NCBI GenBank assembly: GCA_002720855.1
Contig: PBIN01000003.1
Span: forward strand, 1-64,000
Reading direction: 5' to 3'
DNA length: 64,000 nucleotides
Origin: Rhodospirillaceae bacterium
GTDB lineage: Bacteria > Pseudomonadota > Alphaproteobacteria > MPNO01 > UBA2964
Made by a program: the position numbers and the translations under genes
Shown here: positions 58,595 to 64,000 of the stretch, one piece after another
Position numbering within the stretch: position 1 is the stretch's first letter
Layout of the letters: each line of letters starts with the position of its first letter
Notes under the pieces: generated by a model
What the model saw: only the letters and a program-made list of their open reading frames with translations
Told to the model about the DNA's origin: nothing
Databases searched by the model: none

Positions 58595-60616
58595 ATGACG
58601 TTCACAGAAGCGGTACTGGATGGATTACGACTGGTCCTCGTTTGGCCGGCACCTGGCTATATGTTGCTCGGCGTGGCAATCGGGATGTTTTTCGGTGCTG
58701 TGCCAGGCCTTGGCGGTCTTGTCGGCATGGCAATCATTCTGCCTTTTACATTTGGCATGGAACCCAATGTCGCTTTTGCCTTTATTCTCGGCATGTATGC
58801 GGTGACAACAACGGCGGACACACTTTCCTCAGTCCTCCTCGGCATACCGGGGACCGCCGCTTCCCAGGCGACAATTCTCGACGGCTATCCAATGGCGCAG
58901 CGCGGCGAAGCTTCCCGGGCTCTTGGGGCCGCCTACACAGTTTCAATGATCGGCGGCGTCATCGGCGCAATTTTTCTTGCTATATCCATACCCGTCGTTC
59001 GGCCGATAATTTTATCTTTTTCTGAACCTGAGCTCTTTGCGCTCGCTGTGCTTGGTTTAACAATGGTCGCCTCCCTGAGCGGCAAATCGATTTTCAAAGG
59101 GACGGCAGCGGCTTGCTTTGGACTAATGCTCGCAACAGTCGGCTACGCCGAATTTGGCGGCGTACGTCGATACTGGTTTGATCAGAATTTCCTGCTTGAG
59201 GGCCTGCCCATTGTCCCTTATGTGCTCGGCCTCTTCGCCATACCCGAAGTCTTGGAACTCGCTGTACGCAATACGTCGATTTCCAGAGTCGAAAGAGAGG
59301 AGGTCGCCACCGGCGGAATTCTCAATGGTATGAAAGACGCTGCAAAAAATTGGTGGCTTGGCCTTCGCTGTACCGTAATCGGCGTTTACGTCGGCATGCT
59401 GCCGGGTCTCGGTGGTTCGATTGTCGACTGGGTCGCTTATGGCCATGCGGCGCAGAGCGAAAAGAATAACGAGAATTTCGGAAAGGGCGATGTTCGCGGC
59501 GTCATCGCGCCAGAAGCTGCGAATAACGCGATGAAGGGCGGCGCGCTGTTGCCGACAATTGCCTTCGCCATTCCCGGTAGCGCGTCGATGGCGATTCTAT
59601 TGAGCGCCTTCTTCATTCAGGGCCTGGAACCGGGTCCCCAAATGCTGACGGACGAACTCAATATTACGTTCACTTTGGTGTGGACGCTTGTTCTTGCGAA
59701 TGTTGCAGGTGCGGTCGCTCTTTTGCTCTGGGGCAGTCAGGCATCAAAAATTACCTATCTGCAAGGTCATATTATCGTTCCTGCAATCATGCTGGTTGTA
59801 TTTATGGGGGCCTGGGTGGGTAATGGCACGCTCGGCAACTGGATCGTGCTGCTCGTCTTCGGGCTAATCGGTTACTTTATGAAACTCGGCGGCTGGCCAA
59901 GACCGCCAATCGTCTTGGGATTCGTGCTCGGCAAAATCATGGAAGAAGCGATGAATCTGTCCATGCAGGTCCATGGCTGGGGCTCGTTCAGTAGACCGAT
60001 TGTCCTCATCATCATCGCCCTCATCGTAATCACAGTCATATTTGCGGTGCGCAAGCAAAAAAGGAAAAGTGCAGAGCAAGCTGCAAATGCAGACGACATC
60101 ACGTTAGCCGACAATGAAGTTATGGTCGCTGAAGAAGGCGGCAAGGTTTGCCCGCCGGCTTCCTGGCCGATTTCCGCGATTTTAATTCTCTTGTTCGTTT
60201 ATTGTTTTTACGAGGCCATTCCATGGTCATTTTCGCCGAAAGTGTTTCCTCAGACTGTATCCGTTGTTGGGCTCATTTTGGCTATCGGGGCTCTGACATT
60301 TGACCTCAAAGGTTTGTCAGCACTACGAGCCGGAACTGCCGGGCGGGACGTCGTGGGTGTTGACAGAACCTACTTTTTGAAGAGCCTTTACTTTCATGGG
60401 TGGCTTATCGGGATTTTTGCCCTGACGCTTCTCATCGGGCAATTCCCGACCCTCCTTCTCTTTGTAATCCTTTACCTGGTGATATGGGGAAAATTCAGTT
60501 GGAAAGTGGTCCTGATTTACACAATAGGTGCCATTGTATTCCTGTTAGTGATGTTTAACGAGATCGTTCCTGTGCTGTGGTACGAACCGCCATGGCTACC
60601 ATCCCTATTCCTGTAG
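58595..60616 (+). CDS. Tripartite tricarboxylate transporter, TctA-TctB fusion
   Basis: This 673-residue inner-membrane protein starts with a TctA domain of about 490 residues (AVPGLGGLVGMAIILPFTFG, YAVTTTADTLSSVLLGIPGT, GMLPGLGGSIVDWVAYGHA). A charged linker follows, and then a C-terminal TctB-like domain of about 150 residues (SWPISAILILLFVYCFYEAI). Normally TctB is a separate small protein. With the receptor it forms a complete secondary uptake system for a di- or tricarboxylate or aromatic acid. Its end overlaps the convergent DMT gene by 12 bases. Confidence 0.88.
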   Translation: MTFTEAVLDGLRLVLVWPAPGYMLLGVAIGMFFGAVPGLGGLVGMAIILPFTFGMEPNVAFAFILGMYAVTTTADTLSSVLLGIPGTAASQATILDGYPMAQRGEASRALGAAYTVSMIGGVIGAIFLAISIPVVRPIILSFSEPELFALAVLGLTMVASLSGKSIFKGTAAACFGLMLATVGYAEFGGVRRYWFDQNFLLEGLPIVPYVLGLFAIPEVLELAVRNTSISRVEREEVATGGILNGMKDAAKNWWLGLRCTVIGVYVGMLPGLGGSIVDWVAYGHAAQSEKNNENFGKGDVRGVIAPEAANNAMKGGALLPTIAFAIPGSASMAILLSAFFIQGLEPGPQMLTDELNITFTLVWTLVLANVAGAVALLLWGSQASKITYLQGHIIVPAIMLVVFMGAWVGNGTLGNWIVLLVFGLIGYFMKLGGWPRPPIVLGFVLGKIMEEAMNLSMQVHGWGSFSRPIVLIIIALIVITVIFAVRKQKRKSAEQAANADDITLADNEVMVAEEGGKVCPPASWPISAILILLFVYCFYEAIPWSFSPKVFPQTVSVVGLILAIGALTFDLKGLSALRAGTAGRDVVGVDRTYFLKSLYFHGWLIGIFALTLLIGQFPTLLLFVILYLVIWGKFSWKVVLIYTIGAIVFLLVMFNEIVPVLWYEPPWLPSLFL

Positions 60617-61516
60617 ATTTCGTTTAGAGCGCTGGTTTTTATTGCCTGTATCTGATCGGGCCAGATATAAGGCAGCGCCAAAGATGACGACACCACCAAT
60701 CCATACCCAAATTGACGGTATTTCCTGAAATACGGCGAGCCCAAGGGCTGCGCCAAATGGCAATCGCATAAACAGGAACGGATAGACGGCCGTAGCATCT
60801 GTTGATGCAAAAGCCCTGCCCAAAAACCTTTGATTGAGCGTCGCCAGAGCCGCGATAATCACCATGACGAATAGTTCCCGGAGTGTTGGCCAATGCCAGT
60901 CAAACAAGGCGCCGATAAAGACAAATGGCGACAGGTATAGGGCGTGAAAAAAAGCAACGGTGTCCGGCGGATCGGATCGCGTAGCGTATTTCAGCAACGT
61001 CCCGCTGCCGGATGCACTTAGAGCGGAGCAAAGAACCAAAATCGCGCCAATACTGATCGACTGGAAACCCGGTCTGATAATGATAAGGGCGCCAGCAAAT
61101 CCGATAGCCAACGCCAAAACCCTGTTGAGACGAAATTTTTCACGCAGAAACAGCATCGCCAGCAACATGCCAAACAATGGCGTCGTAAAGGTCAGTGCCT
61201 GAGCATCTGCAATCTCCATCAACGCTATTCCGGGAAAAAAGAACATGACGAAACCGGCGCCGGTCATGCCGCGAGCCAGAAACACTTTATGGTTTTTAGA
61301 TTGCCAAATACTGGGGCCAACGCGGATCGCGTAGGGGACCATGAGCAGGAAGGCAAAGAATGCCCTGAAGAAGCCAATTTCAATAGGTGGAATGTCCGTC
61401 GCCAGAAGTCGTATCGTCATTGCCATCGCGGCAAACGATGCACACGCGAGACACATCCACACGGCACCCCGTGCTGTCGGCGGCAATTCGGCAAAAAAAG
61501 AGGCGACATGTTTCAC
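60605..61516 (-). CDS. DMT-superfamily transporter (EamA domains)
   Basis: The 303-residue protein has ten hydrophobic segments in two EamA repeats: AVWMCLACASFAAMAMTIRL, then GFAGALIIIRPGFQ at the end of the first, and GAALGLAVFQEIPSIWVWIG in the second. Such carriers export or import amino acids, purines or other small molecules. It is convergent with the TctA-TctB gene (12-base overlap at the stop codons) and lies downstream of an SDR gene. Confidence 0.87.
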   Translation of the reverse strand: MKHVASFFAELPPTARGAVWMCLACASFAAMAMTIRLLATDIPPIEIGFFRAFFAFLLMVPYAIRVGPSIWQSKNHKVFLARGMTGAGFVMFFFPGIALMEIADAQALTFTTPLFGMLLAMLFLREKFRLNRVLALAIGFAGALIIIRPGFQSISIGAILVLCSALSASGSGTLLKYATRSDPPDTVAFFHALYLSPFVFIGALFDWHWPTLRELFVMVIIAALATLNQRFLGRAFASTDATAVYPFLFMRLPFGAALGLAVFQEIPSIWVWIGGVVIFGAALYLARSDTGNKNQRSKRNLQE

Positions 61517-61575
61517 CGGAACGACCGGCCAGAAACATATCGCCTCACATTATTTCGAAAGATGTGGATCTGTAT

Positions 61576-62322
61576 CTATCCGGTCATCTCTGCACTGTAT
61601 CCGCCATCGACGAATAGGTTTTCGCCATAAATGAAGGAGGCTTCTTCGCTGGCCATAAAGTTCACCGCTGCCGCGAGTTCTTCGGGAAGACCGGGGCGAT
61701 GCAGCATATTCTGCACGAATCGATCGGGATCGAATTCCTGTTTGCCAACGGGAGACCCGATACGGTTGGGAACGACTGAGTTCACGCGAATGCCAAATTC
61801 TGCATACTGGCATGCGATAGCACGCGTGAGATTGGAAACACCGCCTTTAGCGGCGCAATAGGCAACGGCGCTGTTGCGGCCTTTGAAACCGGATGTAGAT
61901 CCGATATTCACCATTGCTCCGCCATCACCCTGCTCAATCATCTGTTCACCAACATACTTGCAGGTCAGGAATTGGCTTGTAAGCGTCACGTCTATCGTCT
62001 TTTGGAAATCCGCCAAAGTGCATTCGCGAATGGTCAAATTGTCTGAAATCGCAACGTTGTTGACCAAAATATCGATACGGCCAAAAGCCTTTACCGTCTC
62101 GGCAACCATATTTTTGACTGACTCTTCATCGGCGACGTTGGCTTGGATGAAAATCGCGCAGCCGTCTTTTTCAGCATTCAACCTGTCGGCCGCTTCCTTG
62201 CCTCGGTCATCCAGATCGACGACAGCTACTTTCGCGCCTTCTTTGACGAAGAGTTTGGCTGTTTCTTCGCCGATATTCCGGCCCGCACCGGTGACAATTA
62301 CGACTTTATCCTGATGTCTCAT
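61576..62322 (-). CDS. Short-chain dehydrogenase/reductase
   Basis: The 248-residue SDR shows IVTGAGRNIGEETAKLFV, NNVAIS, the catalytic Ser in VNIGSTSGF, and YCAAKGGVSNL. ATG 62322 is chosen because AAAGGG precedes it and the Rossmann strand begins there; an upstream in-frame extension is not family-like. It is upstream of the DMT gene by 59 bases and divergent from the UbiD gene, so all may belong to one pathway. Confidence 0.88.
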   Translation of the reverse strand: MRHQDKVVIVTGAGRNIGEETAKLFVKEGAKVAVVDLDDRGKEAADRLNAEKDGCAIFIQANVADEESVKNMVAETVKAFGRIDILVNNVAISDNLTIRECTLADFQKTIDVTLTSQFLTCKYVGEQMIEQGDGGAMVNIGSTSGFKGRNSAVAYCAAKGGVSNLTRAIACQYAEFGIRVNSVVPNRIGSPVGKQEFDPDRFVQNMLHRPGLPEELAAAVNFMASEEASFIYGENLFVDGGYSAEMTG

Positions 62323-62574
62323 GACGCACCCTTTCTTTAGCAGTTGTAGTTTTCCTTGATGGCGCGGATTGAATAGGTCAGCCCGCTCAGAGTCAATGGA
62401 TGGACGACGGATTTTCGCCCTATTTAGTGCAGCAAAATGCGGGAATCCGTTGCCACTGGCGCGACCTGAAATCGTGGTGTAAAACCATCCTTGAACAAGC
62501 AATAAATAAGGGCTTCAGCACGCTGATTTCATCACCTGTGCCGGATTCCTTATTGGAGGCCAAGGGAGATTAAG
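62323..62574 (+). other. Divergent spacer between SDR and UbiD-like genes
   Basis: This 252-base gap holds no gene I can support. It presumably carries the two divergent promoters. I saw no convincing boxes, palindrome or repeat. A GGAGG and a GGGAG stretch before the ATG at 62575 serve the UbiD-like gene. Confidence 0.4.
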
Positions 62575-64000
62575 ATGGACGATTCACGGAGTTCGGCAAT
62601 AGCAAACGACCAGGCTAGTTATCGTGGCCTACGCGACTGGATTGAGAAAGTCGATGACTTCGGTGAACTGCTGCGTGTCGACAATGCCAGCTGGGACGCC
62701 GAAATGGGTAGCATCACACAGATGATGACTGAAAAAAGCCGCGGCAATGCCCCCGCGCTCCTGTTTGATAACATTCCCGACTACGAACAAGGTTATCGCA
62801 CGCTCTACGGATCGCTGTCTTCTGTACGCCGCGTCGCACTCACCTTGGGGCTGCCGCTCGAATATGATCGAAAGGTCGATATTGTCCAGCGTTACTACGA
62901 CCGCATGCAAAACATGCAATTGATCCCGCCAAAGATGGTGGACTCCGGTCCAGTTATGGAAAACGTTCTAACGGGCGATGACATCGACGTTCTGAAATTC
63001 CCTGTCCCGCGCCATCACGAACAGGATCAAGCACGTTATATCGGCACTGCCAATTGCGTCATTTCGAAAGATCCGGATAACGGCTCCTTCAACGTCGGTA
63101 CATATCGCAACCAGGTTTATGATGCAAAAACCATCGGCTGTCAGATTACTGAGGGTAAACACGGCCGTATTCATCGCGATAAATATTTTGAGCGCGGCGA
63201 GGATTGCAAGTTTGTCATCCTGGTAGGTGAAGACCCACTGCTCTATATGCTGTCCGCGAGCCCGCTTCCCGAAGGTGTCTGCGAGTTCGATTTCGCGGGC
63301 GGTCTGCGCGGCGAAGCGATTGAATGCATTGAAGGCCCCTATACAGGTTTCCCGATCCCCGCCGATGCCGAGATCGCCATCGAAGGCGTCGCACGCCCCG
63401 GCAAGGTGAAACAGGAGGGTCCGTTTGGCGAGTGGATGGGTTATTACTCAGATGACTCGGTTCCGCGCGCCTATGTTGAAATCAAGACAATCCTGCACCG
63501 AAACGACCCAATCATCTGTTGCGCACCGCAACATAAACCCGTTGATGAAACCGGTCTGCTGAAAGGAATCGCCGGCTCGGCAGAAATCATGCGGGCGCTC
63601 GAAGCCTGCGGCCTACCCGATATCAAAGGGGTCTGGAACCACGAAGGTGGTCCTGCAACACGCTTTACAGCAATTCAGATCAGGCAACGTTATCCCGGTC
63701 ATGCACGAAATGTGCTCCACGTAGCTTCAAACTGTCAGGGTGGCGCCTATGCCGGTAAATGGACAGTGGTCGTCGATGAAGATATCGATGCCGGCGATCT
63801 TGATCAGGTTCTTTGGGCGATGAGCACGCGCTTCGATCCGATAACCGACGTTGATACCATCCAAAAAGCATGGGCATCCGGACGCGATCCGCTTGTTCAG
63901 CCGGGTAACTTCAACAGCCGTATCCTGATCGATGCCTGTATTCCGTATGACCAGTACCTCAAGGGGACCTTCCCGCAAGTCGTGGATATCAGCGACGAGC
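62575..64000 (+). CDS. UbiD-family prenyl-FMN decarboxylase, C terminus cut by window edge
   Basis: The first 475 codons of a UbiD-type reversible decarboxylase are visible; the family is usually about 450-520 residues. Signatures are YRGLRDWIEKVDDFGELLRV at the start, GTYRNQVYDAKTIGCQI, and the catalytic region GEWMGYYSDD with the key Glu. An Arg equivalent is expected in the prFMN-binding part around residues 170-185. UbiD enzymes need prenyl-FMN made by UbiX and act on aromatic or alpha,beta-unsaturated acids. The ubiquinone branch is less likely given the catabolic setting. The right edge cuts it, so any stop codon is outside. Confidence 0.9.
   Translation, partial: MDDSRSSAIANDQASYRGLRDWIEKVDDFGELLRVDNASWDAEMGSITQMMTEKSRGNAPALLFDNIPDYEQGYRTLYGSLSSVRRVALTLGLPLEYDRKVDIVQRYYDRMQNMQLIPPKMVDSGPVMENVLTGDDIDVLKFPVPRHHEQDQARYIGTANCVISKDPDNGSFNVGTYRNQVYDAKTIGCQITEGKHGRIHRDKYFERGEDCKFVILVGEDPLLYMLSASPLPEGVCEFDFAGGLRGEAIECIEGPYTGFPIPADAEIAIEGVARPGKVKQEGPFGEWMGYYSDDSVPRAYVEIKTILHRNDPIICCAPQHKPVDETGLLKGIAGSAEIMRALEACGLPDIKGVWNHEGGPATRFTAIQIRQRYPGHARNVLHVASNCQGGAYAGKWTVVVDEDIDAGDLDQVLWAMSTRFDPITDVDTIQKAWASGRDPLVQPGNFNSRILIDACIPYDQYLKGTFPQVVDISDE

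Overview
This looks like a piece of an alphaproteobacterial chromosome, probably from a free-living, likely marine, Rhodospirillales-like heterotroph; base composition is in the mid-50s %GC by eye. The taxonomic guess rests on the gene order tRNA-Tyr, tRNA-Gly, tuf, tRNA-Trp, secE, nusG, rplKAJL, rpoBC, rpsLG, fusA, tuf, and on the abundance of tripartite tricarboxylate transport, molybdenum-hydroxylase, Rieske oxygenase, VOC, phytanoyl-CoA dioxygenase-like and short-chain dehydrogenase genes. No rRNA or phylogenetic calculation supports it.

Positions 1-17136 (minus strand) are one long information-processing block. It starts at a good promoter upstream of tRNA-Tyr and runs to a second tuf copy cut by the window edge. 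The str part (rpsL, rpsG, fusA, tuf) has its own consensus promoter and is separated from rpoC by a hairpin terminator. The tuf segment at the left edge is base-for-base identical to the start of the intact tuf gene 16.65 kb away.

Positions 17333-30400 begin with rlmB, overlapped by a TPR plus PRMT-like methyltransferase gene. Then come short catabolic or redox operons: a luciferase-like monooxygenase, two PhyH-type dioxygenases, a CDO-like cupin, a Rieske alpha/beta pair, RidA, SixA, and a VOC - deiodinase-like - PhyH - glutaredoxin-like group. The deiodinase-like gene has an in-frame TGA exactly at the selenocysteine position of the family and a SECIS-like hairpin just after it, so I read it as one full selenoprotein. 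It is the most notable item in the window.

Positions 30524-35400 form a patchy tRNA-Thr locus. An intact tRNA-Thr is followed by AT-richer cargo (deacetylase-like and formyltransferase-like genes), a remnant of the 3' end of a hydroxycinnamoyl-CoA hydratase/lyase-type gene, a damaged second tRNA-Thr, a methyltransferase gene, a third tRNA 3'-end remnant, and finally the complete hydratase/lyase gene. This looks like repeated insertion or duplication at a tRNA 3' end, but no integrase is visible.

Positions 35625-64000 are accessory metabolism: two molybdenum hydroxylase large subunits (one fused to a CoxG domain) without visible FeS or FAD subunits, two MFS transporters, several hydrolases and SDRs, an ECF sigma-factor operon with a very basic Arg/Gln/Asn-rich secreted protein, tandem DUF1330 genes, an FAH/alcohol dehydrogenase pair, a VOC dioxygenase-like gene, a TctC plus TctA-TctB transport pair, a DMT exporter, and a UbiD-type decarboxylase cut by the right edge. 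Together these suggest uptake and breakdown of aromatic or other carboxylic acids; the actual substrates cannot be read from sequence. No CRISPR array, insertion sequence, rRNA or replication origin was seen.
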